Below, piece after piece: positions 34,761 through 47,400 of a stretch of 64,000 bases of DNA (positions are counted from its first letter, which is position 1; the number at the start of each line of letters is the position of its first letter). Both the position numbers and the translations under genes were made by a program. The stretch is from Pontederia crassipes (Eukaryota > Streptophyta > Magnoliopsida > Commelinales > Pontederiaceae), in NCBI GenBank assembly GCA_030549335.1, contig CM060183.1, forward strand, positions 29,091,052 to 29,155,051. Reading direction: 5' to 3'. The notes under the pieces were generated by a model, which was given only the letters and a program-made list of their open reading frames with translations, searched no databases and was not told the DNA's origin.

Positions 34761-35948
34761 TGTAACAACCGGCAAAAATAAAAAACAACATGGCAAGAAT
34801 CCAAATTAGAAACAAAGATAAAAAACATGGAAAGGAGGCAAATTCAAAACATGGAAGATTAAAAAGTGGAAAGGAAAACTGAATTCAAATAAAAAAAAGA
34901 AGGGAGAAAAAGGCAACGAATAACTTTGAAAATCGGAAAGGAAATCTCCTCCTCCGATTTGCTTCTCCGATTCGGACTCCCCAATCCCTCCTTGAATCTG
35001 GCAGCCTAAGGCTATAAGAAGGCATGAGGAGGAACCCTCGCGCCTCCCATTCGACCTCCACGAATAGCCGCATGCACCTCTCCTCTTCCTCTATTCATCT
35101 TCTTCTTCTGCTCTGGCGAATTGCACGCATGAGGACGACAGGATGAGACGGACGCCCGACACACATAGGCCTTCCTCGACGCACTCAGAGGTCGGCTACG
35201 GTCCTCCTTGCCGGCCGGGAACCACCAGGACTGATCAGCATTGGAGATGACAGCAAAGGAAGACGACAGCGATCGGAAAGGTACTCTAGACGTCAAATCC
35301 CCTTAGACTATGAATCGTTAATCATATGATGCATGTGATGACTCCATATCAATCTAGAACATATGAGTTTCATTTTTCGTATTATGACCATCCTAAACCG
35401 ACGACCGGAAGGTGGCCGGAGAAGAAGAAGACAGGCGCGGATCTGCGTACCAGAAACCCGGCCCGAGTCACTGACGACTTGGCCCGGGTCTTACCAGGAC
35501 ACGCCCCGGGTTTCTATTATAGTTTATGATTCTATTGTACTGAGCGTTTTCGTTCACGGGTATTCCATGGCTCTGTGTTTGAGATTTTGTAGGTGAAAGT
35601 AATGAATGACACAGAGCTCAAGCATTGAAGCACATGACTTATTGATGTCCTTTTTTATTTGCATTAATGGAATAATTTATTTCCACATTAGATGGATAAT
35701 TTGATCTTTTTCCTTTAAATTAGATATGAGGTCATTTGTTTAGACCTATTGAATATTATTGTCATTTCTTTTAATTGCATTAGATGTGGTGTCTTTTGAC
35801 ATTCTAGTGTCTCTTTCTTTCACAATAAAATTCTTATTTAGTTTATTATCATTTAATCATTGCCACATGTACTATTTATTAAATTATCAAAATAATAATA
35901 TGATTAAGAGTGTAGCACGTCGGGGTTAACTTGATCACCTTCGTGACA
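34761..35948. mobile_element. Probable solo LTR, Gypsy-type
   Basis: It begins TGTAACAACCGG, a common Gypsy LTR start in plants, and ends near CGGGG...CTTCGTGACA, like the usual CGGGGTGTGACA end. Between them is a promoter-like GGCTATAAGAAGG near 35010 followed by a CT-rich leader. No retroviral coding sequence lies on either side. The 5 bases before it (GGTAA) and after it (GGGAC) do not match, so the right end may be wrong or the target duplication lost. Confidence 0.4.
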
Positions 35949-35959
35949 GGGACGTTCTT

Positions 35960-36870
35960 GAATGATGAACATTCATCTTCCATCCTACTTTAATTCTGCT
36001 TTGACATTTCAAACGTTAACAATTTGACCATTTACGGTGCAAACTGCACGCAGTTTCTGGCATTTTAACATTATGTACCTAAATTGTTAGTGGAGGCTAA
36101 TCTACAAATAGCAGGTCGCATTATTATATTGCATCAACCATGAACCATCCAATCGGATATCAAAAAATTATATTCATTTAGATCTAATATATAAATAGCA
36201 GGTTCTTAAATCATTGTTTCAGCAAAATAATTGATTGTGTAACTAATAATTAAAAAGCACTTAATCTTATGCAACTTTTATGCACTTAATCTTTTTATTA
36301 AAATTTACTTCTAAATAATAATATTTAGAAAATAAAGGTATTTAAAAAATATTTCATCTTTTAAAACCCAAACTAATTCATTATTTTTAAACTTCACAAG
36401 TAATTATCAAAGTTATACTCAATTTTGTTTATATTATGTGAAAAATATAATTTTAAATAATAATATATGATAATTCCTTTTGAATATCCTATTTATAATG
36501 TTTAGATACTTCCTTTATATGCTCATGTTTAAGTATATCAAATATCACTGACTTTTTTCAATAATCATTACTAATTTTAACACTTTTATTTAAACAGAAG
36601 CAAGAGATTTCTAGTGTGACCATGAGTCAAACTTAATCCATGACACGCATTTACTCAAACTCTTTCATTTTTTTATGTGATAAATCTCAAATGTGAGACT
36701 AAATAATATTTTTAAATATATTATTATATTATACGAATTCATAAGAGAGCGCCACAAGGCATATTCTACTTTTCTTCTTAATAACGCAGAAAATACAGGT
36801 ATAGATATACATGATTTTTCAATACAAATAATTTAATATTACTTTAAAGAAATTATGTAATTATTAAAAT
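35960..36870. other. AT-rich intergenic region
   Basis: No gene. A segment at 36600-36760 (CCATGAGTC...CTCAAATGTGAGACTAAATAAT) is an outlying copy of the motif that recurs in the 39.2-40.8 kb array. Confidence 0.5.
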
Positions 36871-36883
36871 TCATTATAATATA

Positions 36884-37890
36884 GGGTTATTTCCTCTAAC
36901 CACTTTTGAACTATCGTAATTTTCTACATCTAACCCCAAACTACGAACTTCATTTTTTAGGTACCTAAACTATCGCGATTTTTTCAATTTGATCCTTCCG
37001 TCCAATTCCATCGACTTCTCCGTTATTTTTTATTTTTTGTATTTGTGAAAAGTCCATTATACCTTTGCTATAAATGTTACTCTACTTTTCTTAAAATAAT
37101 ATAAAAAATAATTAAAAAAACTACGGGGGGTCCCCCCCCGAACGAGCTCGTCGGCGAGCAAGCTCGATGGAGATTAGGGGGGTGGCGCCCCCCAGCGAGC
37201 TCGCCTTAGGGGTAGGGGTGTTCACCAGGTCGGGTCGACCCGTGAATCCGATAATCCGACTCGAACCGATTTGGGTCGAGTCAGATCCGACCATGGGATG
37301 GGTCGGGTATGGGTTGGATTTTTCCAACCCAAGTCGACCCAACCCGATCAACTTGAACTTTTTATTATTTTTTCTTTTTTATTTAAATTTAATCTTATAT
37401 TTGATTTAAAAAATATAAAATAAAATATTTTAAGTGCAAAAATAATATTAAATAGTTAGAAAACTTATTTTATGCTTAAAAATAATATTTTTATATTAAA
37501 TAAAATATTAAAATAGTAAGAAAACAATTTTTTAAAAAAAATAAAATTGGATGGTCGGGTAACCCGACCCAAATCGGATCGGGTTGGGTCGGATTCAGCC
37601 TTCCCTAACCACTTGACTCGACCTGACCCGACCCGACCAAATTTGGTAGGGTCGGGTCAGATTTATTCATGGGTCTAGTCCAACCCGACTTGTGAACACC
37701 CCTACTCGGGGGCGTCGGCCCCCCCTTTCTCCCTCGCCGCGCACGAGGAAGAAAATGGAGGCCGGCGCCCCCTGAACGAGATCGCGGTGAGCTCGATCAG
37801 GGGGCACCGCGATAGTTTTGGTACCCACGTAGTTTGTGGTTAGATGTGAAAAATCGTGATAGTTTAGGAGTGGTTAGAGGAAATAACCCT
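36884..37890. mobile_element. MULE-type element, 1.0 kb, with nested MITE
   Basis: Inverted ends GGGTTATTTCCTCTAACCAC at 36884 and the complement at 37890, continuing through the AACTATCG...AACTACGAAC parts for about 65-80 bp. A perfect 9-bp duplication TATAATATA flanks it (36875-36883 and 37891-37899). Interior: AT-rich arms then GC-rich GAGCTCG/GGGGGCGCC sequence, into which a 492-bp MITE is inserted. No transposase. Confidence 0.9.
37213..37704. mobile_element. hAT-type MITE with GACCCG-rich arms, 492 bp
   Basis: Ends TAGGGGTGTTCAC and the complement at 37692-37704. Flanking octamers CTTAGGGG and CTCGGGGG agree at 6 of 8. Arms carry CGGGTCGACCCG, CCCGACCC and GGGTCGGGT motifs around an AT-rich core, as in the members at 25.56-26.15 kb and 56.0/62.4-62.87 kb. 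Confidence 0.82.
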
Positions 37891-38034
37891 ATAATATATA
37901 TAGTATATATTCATTTTTTTATTAGTTGTGGTTATTTACTATTTATTGTAAATTTTTATTTAAAATGTACTATGAAACTCTTTTTAATATTCAATATAAA
38001 TATGATATTAAAAATATCTTGGTAATTTTATTTA

Positions 38035-38848
38035 GGGTTATTTCATCAAACCACCCTTAAACTATCACGATTTTTCAGATCTAATCCCAAACTACGAACT
38101 TCATTTTTTAGTCCCTAAACTATTATAATTTTTTCAATTTGTTCCCTTCGTCGACTTTATGTTAATAATTTTTTGAAAAGTCTAAATTACCCCTCTAACC
38201 TTTAAAATAATACATAAATATATATAAAAGAAAAATGCAGGGGCAACACCCCTGCTAACGTCGGCGATGAGAAAGAAAATGGGGGCCGGCGTCCATATGC
38301 GCGAGCTCATCGGCGTGCAAGTTCGCTCAAGAGGGCGTCGGCCCCCCTTTTCTTCCTCGCGCGCAGTGATGAAGAAAATGAGGGGTGCCGGCGCCCCTGC
38401 GCGAGCTCGTTCAGGGGGCATCGGCCCCCCTTTTCTTCCTCGCACGCGGTGAGGAAGAAAATGGGGGATGCCAGTGCCCCTGCGCGAGCTCGCTCAGGGG
38501 GCATCGGCACCCCCCATTTTCTTCCTCGCCGTGCGCGAGGAAGAAAATGGGGGGTGCCGATGCCCCCTGCAGAAGGAAGAACAAGGGGCGATGCCTTATT
38601 TTTTATATCTATTATTATATATTATTTTACACAAAAGTAGACTAACAATTTAATGCGTATAAGGCAGGGATATAATAGACTTTTTACAAATGCAAAAAAT
38701 AAAAAAAATAATCGAAAAGGTGATGGAATTGAACGGAAGGGTCAAATTAGAAAAATCATGATAGTCTAACGATTCAAAAAATGAAGTTCATAGTTTGGGA
38801 TTAAATTTAAAAAAATTACCAAAGTTTATGGGTGGTTTGAGAAAATAG
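38035..38848. mobile_element. Second MULE-type element of the same family
   Basis: The left end GGGTTATTTCATCAAACCACCC matches the preceding MULE's end, and sequence inward (ACTATCACGATTTTTCAGATCTAATCCCAAACTACGAAC region) aligns over ~150 bp. The right end, complementary, finishes at GGGTGGTTTGAGAAAATAG. No 9-bp duplication is recognisable, so the right border is eroded or approximate. The interior is a GC-rich palindromic array. Confidence 0.72.
38268..38580. repeat. ~85-bp GC-rich palindromic tandem array
   Basis: About four units containing GAGGAAGAAAATGGGGG, GCGCGAGCTCG(C/T)TCAGGGGGC and GGCCCCCCTTTTCTTCCTCG. GAAGAAAATGGGG and its complement alternate, so units can pair with each other. 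Long frames on both strands result from the repetition. Confidence 0.8.
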
Positions 38849-39189
38849 TAGGGGCCTGGGACCATGATCCAATGTGCAATTTTCCTCTTATAAAATAGTT
38901 TGAATTATTATATTAAATGGATGCATGAATACTATATATATATATATATATATATATTGATGACATCTTTTCAATAATAATCAACGAAAATAATGAAGTT
39001 TATTTATTTTGTGAGTCGAGACTCACAGGTGAGAGCTACTAGAGACCGATTAATCCGAATTTCGAACGGAAGTGATACGAATAAATTCTGAACAAAGTGA
39101 TCATTCTATTAATCAAATTTAAGATTACTGGTACCAACGTTTTTAGAGCACAACTCTCCTATCCAATTGTAACAACCATTCTTGACTTA

Positions 39190-40790
39190 ATGAAGTTTAT
39201 TTTAAATAAGTGGCCTATTCATTTCACACATTCTCACTTATAAATCTCACGATTTTCTTCATTTAGTTAATATCAAACATGAGACTAAATAAGTAATCCT
39301 CATACATGTCCGCACTCACATGCACATATATTATTCCTTTAATTACTCATATATATTAATACAATAAAAATATTGAATACATGTAACCAAAACTAATTAA
39401 ATAAAATAATACAATTTTATCTTTATTCAAAATATTGTGTATATATAATATTTTATTTTATTATCATTATAGTTTAGATTATATGGTTTCATGATATACA
39501 TACATAAATTCGACACTAAAGGTGGCTTAATATTCATTTAAAATGCAACTATATGATGATTCTCATGTTATATTACACAATAATATATAGAAAATAGATA
39601 TAACTCTACACACGAAGGTTGATACTTTTATTGATTTTACTTCTTTATTATCAATTATCATAGTTTATTTTAAAAACATATGTCCGAACCTCTTTCTAAT
39701 AATTAATATAAATAAAACTTTAAAATTAGGCGTGTGTTATGGACCTCTAACTCGGTCATGAATCTACAGAATCAATTACACATCATTTCTCTTACAAAAC
39801 TTTATAATTTTTTCTCATGTGGTGAATTCCAAATGTGGAACTAAATAAGTAATATAAAACAATAATTTTATATATTTTATTATTATAATGTATGAATTTA
39901 TGAGTAAATACCATGCGGCATATTATAATTTTTTAATGATACATAAATATAGTTATTAATTTAGATAGATAGACTTATACTACAAATATTTTGATATTAA
40001 ATATACATATCACATAAATTCGTACTAAAATAATTTAATATTTATTTTATATATAATTTTATAATGATTTTCATAATGTTATATTACATAATAATGTATA
40101 GAAGATAATATATATATATATACACACGTAGGTTCGTTTTCAAAAATTAATTTCAATAATTTATGATTTATCATCACAATTTAGTTTAAAATGAAAATAT
40201 GATATTTTTAATATTAAATATAATTAATTATTTAAATATTTTTATTTAAGTGGAGATCGTAGACCTTTGAATTGATCATGAGTCAACCCAATCAATTGCA
40301 CACCATTCCTCTTATAAACCCCTGTAATATTCTTTTCCCATATAGTGAATCTCAAACGTGAGATTAAATAAGTAATATAAATCAATAAACTTTTATATCT
40401 TATTATATATATAGTTATACAAGTTGATACTATAAATATTTTATTATTATTTTTAAAATATCTGTGAAACTATTTTTTTAGTTCCTATATTGCATAACAA
40501 TATGTAGAATATTAATACAAGCATAGATCATCAATTTTCAATATTTTTAGTTCATTATGTTTAGGTATTGCAATTTGATTATTAATGACACTATTTTAAA
40601 CATAAACAAGATATTTTTAAATATATATATTTCTGTTTAAGTAGAGACACATGTGTCTTCGATCCGATCATTAGTCGACCCAATTGATGGCATACATTTT
40701 TTTCTTATAGACCTCTTTATTTTTTTTTTCTCATTTGGTCAATATCTAATATGGTACTAAATAAGTATTACATCCCTTTCTAAATAGATA
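39190..40790. repeat. Degenerate AT-rich tandem array, irregular ~390-550 bp period
   Basis: Four diverged copies recognisable by an ordered set of phrases: GTAGACCT(T/C)...GATCATGAGTC, CCAATCAATTGCACACCATT, CTCTTATAAAC, TTTTCTCAT...GTGAATCTCAAACGTGAGA, ACTAAATAAGTAAT. They are centred near 39.25, 39.80, 40.32 and 40.70 kb, with an outlier at 36.6-36.76 kb. Intervening parts also share an ACACGTAGGTT-like phrase. It may be a decayed satellite or stacked LTR pieces. Confidence 0.6.
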
Positions 40791-41912
40791 TAAGTTTATG
40801 TGGAAATAGTATCACATTCGGTGATACTGAGATTCACCATATCAGGACCATAAAAACTAAACATATATAACTAAAAATAGTTGGCATAAAAAAATGTATT
40901 TGCTAATTTCTATTTAAATATTGTTAGAATATATACAAATCACGAATATAATTTATTATGTCTAAAAAAGCATTTAAACAATACAGGATTTCATAAAATA
41001 AGGATGTCACCAGTCATTTTCAACCTCTTGTTTTATATTTAAAATATATCTAATTAAATCGTTCTTTCATATACAATTTAGAGAATATTTACAAATAGAG
41101 AAAATATAAAAATATTTATTATATTAGTAACTATTTGATAATAATATATTAGCAACTATTTAACACACAATATATTAATTCCACGTTTCCTCCTCTTGTT
41201 AACTCTATATAGTTTATTAAACGTTTGATAAAATAGTACGTCCCTTCAAAGATTAATTTTGTTGTCGCAATTTCACTATTTGCATCTTGGTAGTGCGGCT
41301 TTTTTATCAATAGAGTTTATTTAGCTAAAAGTAGGGGGTGAAAGTAGTACGGTTGATGGATTTTTTTTTTCGTTTAAAAATATCATCTTATATTTTTTTG
41401 GGCGATTTTTTAAATTTTAAAAAAACTAATCAATTTTTTTGAATGATTTTTTCGGCTTCCTATATTTTTACAAATTTTGTATTTAATAAAAGATATTGAT
41501 AAATGAAGTGATGTTGTATTTCATAAATTGATATTAATTACATATTATATGTTGTAATACTATTATTTATGACATATAAATTTTCTATGCATTTAATGAG
41601 AAAAATATCATGTTTACTAAGTAATTTTATATAACCTACAAGTATTTAAAGTATAATAGTAATATATTTTTATATAATTTTAATTATATAGATTTCCATC
41701 GGGCTCCTCGGGTGATATTTTAAATATAAAAATTGCCTATTTTTTTCCAAAATAAAAAATCTAAAAATTTTAAGTCGGATGGAATCGATTTTTTAGGTTT
41801 TTTATTTTTCTATTTTTTGCTTACACCTCTAAGATAAGGGTCATATCTTTCTCCTTAATGGAAAATATTAAGTACTCCAAAACTTTATGCTCTCACGACC
41901 AAATTAGCAGCA

Positions 41913-41976
<64 letters not shown>

Positions 41977-42196
41977 TCTACTAGAAAATAAAGGTGCATG
42001 AGAATTAGAATAAAGAAATATTTATTATGATTTGTATTTCTTGTTATACTTAATATTATATGTTCTAAGTACAGCTGGAGGTGGAATCATAATTTATTTA
42101 GTGATATAGAGAGAGGATTAGGTTGGCCTATATAGCATTACCACAGCCGCCAAGTATATATGTGCTCGCTTGTTGCCAGTTGGTTCTTGAAACGGA

Positions 42197-42259
<63 letters not shown>

Positions 42260-42390
42260 TGCATGCACTATATATATATATCATGCATGCACACGTTAAA
42301 TAAAGACCATTTTAATTACTTAGTTAGTGGACATTAATTACAATTGGTCGATCATGATTATTTAATTATAACTAATTGAACAAAATTGGT
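40791..42390. other. AT-rich intergenic region with microsatellites
   Basis: No gene. It contains (AAT)n at about 41914-41975 and (TA)n at about 42200-42257, the latter followed by two ATATCATGCATGCAC copies. Confidence 0.6.
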
Positions 42391-42393
42391 GTG

Positions 42394-43190
42394 TAACCGA
42401 AGTCAGAGATCCATGTGAAATTTGACGAACAATGCCCAATAGAAAAAAGTCTCCCAAAGATCAAAATGAACTCCTTCACAGAGAACGTCGAATTGTCCGA
42501 GTGATTTTTTTTAGTTTCCTCTCCCCCATCTCTCTCGCCCTCTCCCTCTCTCTCTCCAATGACGACGGCGGCGGCTCCGACGACTCTCCCAACTCCGGCT
42601 GATCTCCCCCTCTCCTGACTCCCTCTCTCTCTACTTCGGCCGCCAAGCGTCGAACGGCTGCCAGAGCCGGAACACGGCCGTCAATAGTTAGATACAGTTA
42701 CCATGTGCGATCGATCCGACTGTCAGGTGCCGAATCATGACAGTTGGCGGCCGATTTGGCTGCCTAGTGTCAGATTGTGACGGTTGGCGGTCAATTCGAC
42801 TGTCAGGCATCGGATCATAGCCGCCAAGCATCGGATCGTGGCCGATCCGAACGACAACGAGCCCGTTTTGTTCGCCACTCCTCCCTCCCCCTCCTCACAC
42901 CGGCTGTTGCGCCGAATCAGTTGTCGTAGCGATTCTCGGCCGCAAACCCGATCAAATTCTCGGATTGTCGGTTCAGACCCTTTTGACCCAGCATAATTCG
43001 AATCGGAATCGGGTCCGCTTAGACCCAGACCAGATCCGGTCCCGGATTTGCTCAGGTCTAGTAACCGAAGTAAGAGATCCATGTGAAATTTGACGAACAA
43101 TGCCCAATAGAAAAGTCTCCCAAAGATCAAAATGATCTCCTTGACAGAGAACGTCAAATTGTCCGAGTGATTCTTTTTTAGTTTCCTTCA
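42394..43190. repeat. ~130-bp direct repeats flanking a ~540-bp GC-rich segment
   Basis: Copy 1 at 42394-42522 and copy 2 at about 43061-43190 share GTAACCGAAGT(C/A)AGAGATCC through GTCCGAGTGATT and AGTTTCCT with few differences. Between them lies CT-rich then GC-rich DNA whose right edge (GATCCGGTCCCGGATTTGCTCAGG) resembles the arm of the GACCCGG-type MITEs. Minus-strand frames of 73-140 codons across it have no domain. Confidence 0.8.
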
Positions 43191-43199
43191 ACATTAAGT

Positions 43200-44448
43200 C
43201 ATTAATCAGCTAACGTAAAAAAAACCTATGTAATGGAGATTGTTCTAATTTATTCTTAATCTTAGCTTAGGATACGGGTTAGCATATTTGTTCCATGGTT
43301 GCAGTGGTTTCCACTCTATTTCCTGCATGCCTGGGGCTGGGTCATTTGCTTACAACCTCAGGATTTGTCAGGGATGCAATCCGTCTCCCTTGACATGGAA
43401 GATTATTTATTTTGCTAATATTGTTAATAATTAGTGCCTAACCTCGTATTACTTGTGTCATCATTTTTTATTAAATTATCCACAGTATCCTAACTTATTT
43501 TCAACTGAGGTGCGTATATTTGTTCTCACTTTACTCTTCTAATGAAAATAGTGATGTTTCTTATATTTTGAGTAAGGAGTATTCATATTCTTATGTATTT
43601 ATTTCTCTTTTCAATTTATATTTTTTTTAACTCATCAATTTATATAATATATATTTATATTATACCCAAAATACATGTCTTTGGTAGCATTAATGTTACA
43701 ACAACATATTCATACAGGAAAATTAAAGAAATTATATTAGTTCATTATACCGACTTGTTCCTTACCATTGAAGGGAAAAAAAAACGAATTGTTAATATAT
43801 ACATCTTAATTATTTCTTTCCGTATCGCGGTGAGGCATGTTGGTTGGATCAAACAATACGCAAGAACTCTACAACGCGACGTGATCGCCTGTGTCTCAAA
43901 TGTTTCATCCACTTCAAACACCCATGCACCACCATTGTGCAACAAAGCCTTTCATGTCACTGAAACTACCAATTAGGAGAAAGCTTAAAGAGATTTTTGC
44001 GTAACAGCACCTCGATCTTCTCAGCTAAAGTTATGTTTGTTTGTTTCATCCCCCCCTGCAACTTCGATTAAAAGCAGCTGTTTTACGTGACACAAAATTA
44101 ACGTCAACTAAATAAATAAAATGAATAATAACGACGCCGAAGTAATATAATATTATTGAGCAAGATGAATATGGAAACTAAACGGCTAATAATTTTGATT
44201 GATGAGGTTTTTGAATTATCTAAAATCTCAATCTCAATAGAATAATATAATTTAAAAAACATGGAAAGTTTTCCGAGTTCGCAGCAAGGCGAGAAGTTGC
44301 AGCAGAGTCACGTAACAGCGGCAGACGATTTAGAGCTCCACCGTTAAGGGATCGGATCAGGCGACTTCTGATTTCTGACCACCCTTCAAAGTTATCATAT
44401 AACTCCCCCTTCATCGCTTTCGATGCGAAGTGTGCACGTTAAAAAAAC
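43200..44448. other. Upstream region of the pectinesterase gene
   Basis: AT-rich with no recognised gene; the 127-codon plus-strand frame at 43593 lacks a domain. A weak TATA-like TATCATATAAC lies at 44393-44403, about 46-55 bases upstream of the pectinesterase ATG, with a short CT-rich leader between. Confidence 0.4.
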
Positions 44449-47400
44449 ATGGAGGACCCACGAATCATCAAGTCTCCGCCCTGCAGCGCCGGTGCATTTT
44501 TCCTCCTTGCCTTCGCCTGCGTTTCGGTCTCCGGCGCCATGGCAGCTTCCGCTGATTCCACCAGCTCGCCGGACTTCACCGCCGCCGTCCTCATAAGAGT
44601 CGATCAGTCCGGGAAGGGAAATTTCACGAGGATTCAGGACGCCATCGATGCCGTGCGCTCCAACAGCAACGAGCAGTACTTCATTTGGATTAAGCCAGGC
44701 ATCTACAGGTGATCCTTCTCCGACAGCATAATCCTCTTATATTCAATAATATAACATGATCAAAGTTATCCATTAGATCGTAGTCTGCTTGATTCTGATA
44801 CAATAGAACAACAGTGTTTATATATCCAATTTCCTCATTGTTCAATGTACAAAGTTGCATTTGCTACACTTCTTTTGTTTGTTAACTTGAAGTGAGCTTT
44901 CTTTTCTTTTTCTTTTTTTTTTTGTTTACATCATAATTCGTCTTAACAAATAGTCCCAAAGTTATTCTATTTCAAATTATTCTAATTTTTAATATATAGC
45001 ATGTAACTTAATGTATGAATTGAAAAGATAAGTAACAAACTTCACGGATTTTTCTCCATTCTAGTTCGAAAGATCAATTCACGAGTATTCTTAATTTTTA
45101 TGATCCTTTTTAGATGTCATTTTTTTTTCAAATCAAAATTTTTTTATAATTCAGCATTTGTTTCCACTTCCTTAACCTAGAACTATGGGTTTCGGAGATA
45201 TTGAACAAGTTTGTCGTCATCTTTTTCTTGTTTTTGTAATAGTTGTATGCGAGATCCATAAGTTAAATTTAAGGCCGTTTAGGAATAAGGTCTTAAATCA
45301 TGTCATATTAGCAAATCAGATGGGACCTAGATAGGACTATCTTATTCCCGAATAACTTCACTTTCTAAAAAACAATAGTAAGAAAAGCCTTTAGGCTTTG
45401 TTTTGTCAAAGCCACGTAGGACTATCTTATTTTTGTTTAGATTAATATTCGTCTTGACAAACAATCCGTTTATTTATACAATAAATTGATCGACCTATTG
45501 TATATAAAAAATTTATCTTTACAATAAGTCGATCTACTTAGGATGTTGTAAATTGTGGTATATTCATTTCATCGTATGCTATTGTCCGTTTGGGTGTAAG
45601 ATTTTTTTTTCAGTAACAATTTTTTTTATATAATTCAGCATTTGTTTCCATTTTTTTAGATAGCCTACAATAACGTGTTCTTAGGGAGATATTGAACAAG
45701 TTATCTTCATCTTTTTTCTTATTTTTGTAATAATTTTATGTGAGATCTACAAGTTAAATTTAAGATTGTTTAGATAAAAAGTTGGGAATAAAATTGTAGG
45801 AGTATCTTATTCCTAATTGATTATACTTATTTCTCAAAAACAATAGTAAAATAACATTTTGATGTTGCTCCTCATACATAATGTCAACTACAACACTTTC
45901 CCAAATGAACATTATCATGATCCATTAATTTTGCTTATTCTAGCGTATTACCAATCAAGTGTTGGTTCATCTTATAGGTAGTATTGAGATGTATGGAACA
46001 TAAGTTTTCATTAGTTCATAAGAACTAATCAATTAAATAATTTAGTAGTTCAGGCGAAAAATGTATATTGAATATTACGATGATAATTGGAAGGTTTAAG
46101 CTGGGTGTTTGGAAGAAAATGAAAGCATGGTTCCTTATTTTATTATATATGGAGTATCAAATATTATAAAAATATAATATATTTTATACTATCTGTAATA
46201 AAATAAATAAAATCACTAAAAGTAATGCATGTTGTTAATATAATAAAGCTTTATTGATAAAAATTACAATGTTAAACAATATTTTAATTACGACGTAGCA
46301 TCTGTATGTCATGTGAATATAAATTTATTTTGGTATATACTCAATATTTATTTCAATATATTAATACTACAAGCACATAATTTTATGCATGAATAACTTA
46401 TTAATATAGTTAATATAATACTTTGTTCACATTGCTCGTTCATTTTAAAATTACTTTATTTTACTTTTATATTTTAGAAATTAAATATGTTAACTTCATT
46501 TAATCATAAGTATCTTAAGCTAATTTCTCTAATTAAGTAATATAATTTCTCCCATGAATAATTAATATTATTTTGAACTAATTTTAAATATTTTTTATTG
46601 TTATTGAAGTGGACCCCACGTAACTCTCTCAGTCTCTAATTTATTTTTCTCATTAATGATGTGGAACCCATCACAAAACTTTTTAAAAAAAAAATTGGTT
46701 GAAAGTGTCCGTCGAGAATCAAGGAGTTATTGGATAAAAAAATAAATAAATTTTAAAATTTGATAATTGATCATAACTTTGTGAGTTGACCAGAATTTAA
46801 ATTCTGGTGGATCTCAAAAAACAGGCTACTAACTAGGCACATGTTCATCTAATAAAAAAATAATAAGCAAGATAATACTTGATACTCTCAAAAAATAAAA
46901 ATAAAACAAAATGGTGATCATACTTTTTACAGGGAGAAGACTGTGGTGCCAGCTGACAAACCATTCATAATATTGAGCGGCACCAATGCGATGTCAACAA
47001 TTATATCCACTGATGAAGCTTGGGACAACACAGACTCCCCAACTGTTACCATCTTGGCTTCTGATTTCATTGGAAGATACCTTACAATTCAGGTATGCAT
47101 GGCATTCTAAACCTTCGAGTGCAAGTTGCATCAAGGTTGCAACTTTGACGCTATGCAGTACCTATGAATCTATCATCATGAAAGATAGATCAGACCAATG
47201 CTATGGAATATGGATCTTATCCCATAATTAGTAACCCCTGTGTAATTAATTGCAGAACACGTACGGCTCCAGAGGCCCAGCCGTTGCACTAAGGGTGGCC
47301 GGGGATAGGGCGGCCTTCTACGCCTGCAGGTTCCTCTCTTACCAGGACACGCTTCTCGACGACGCAGGGAGGCACTACTACCGGAGCTGCTACATCGAAG

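Noticed and set aside
38182-38653. Several 60-87-codon frames on both strands
   Set aside because: Palindromic GC-rich array; mirror-image frames show they are compositional.
43593-43976. 127-codon plus-strand frame upstream of pectinesterase
   Set aside because: AT-rich, Ile/Tyr-rich start, no domain, no splice link to the gene.
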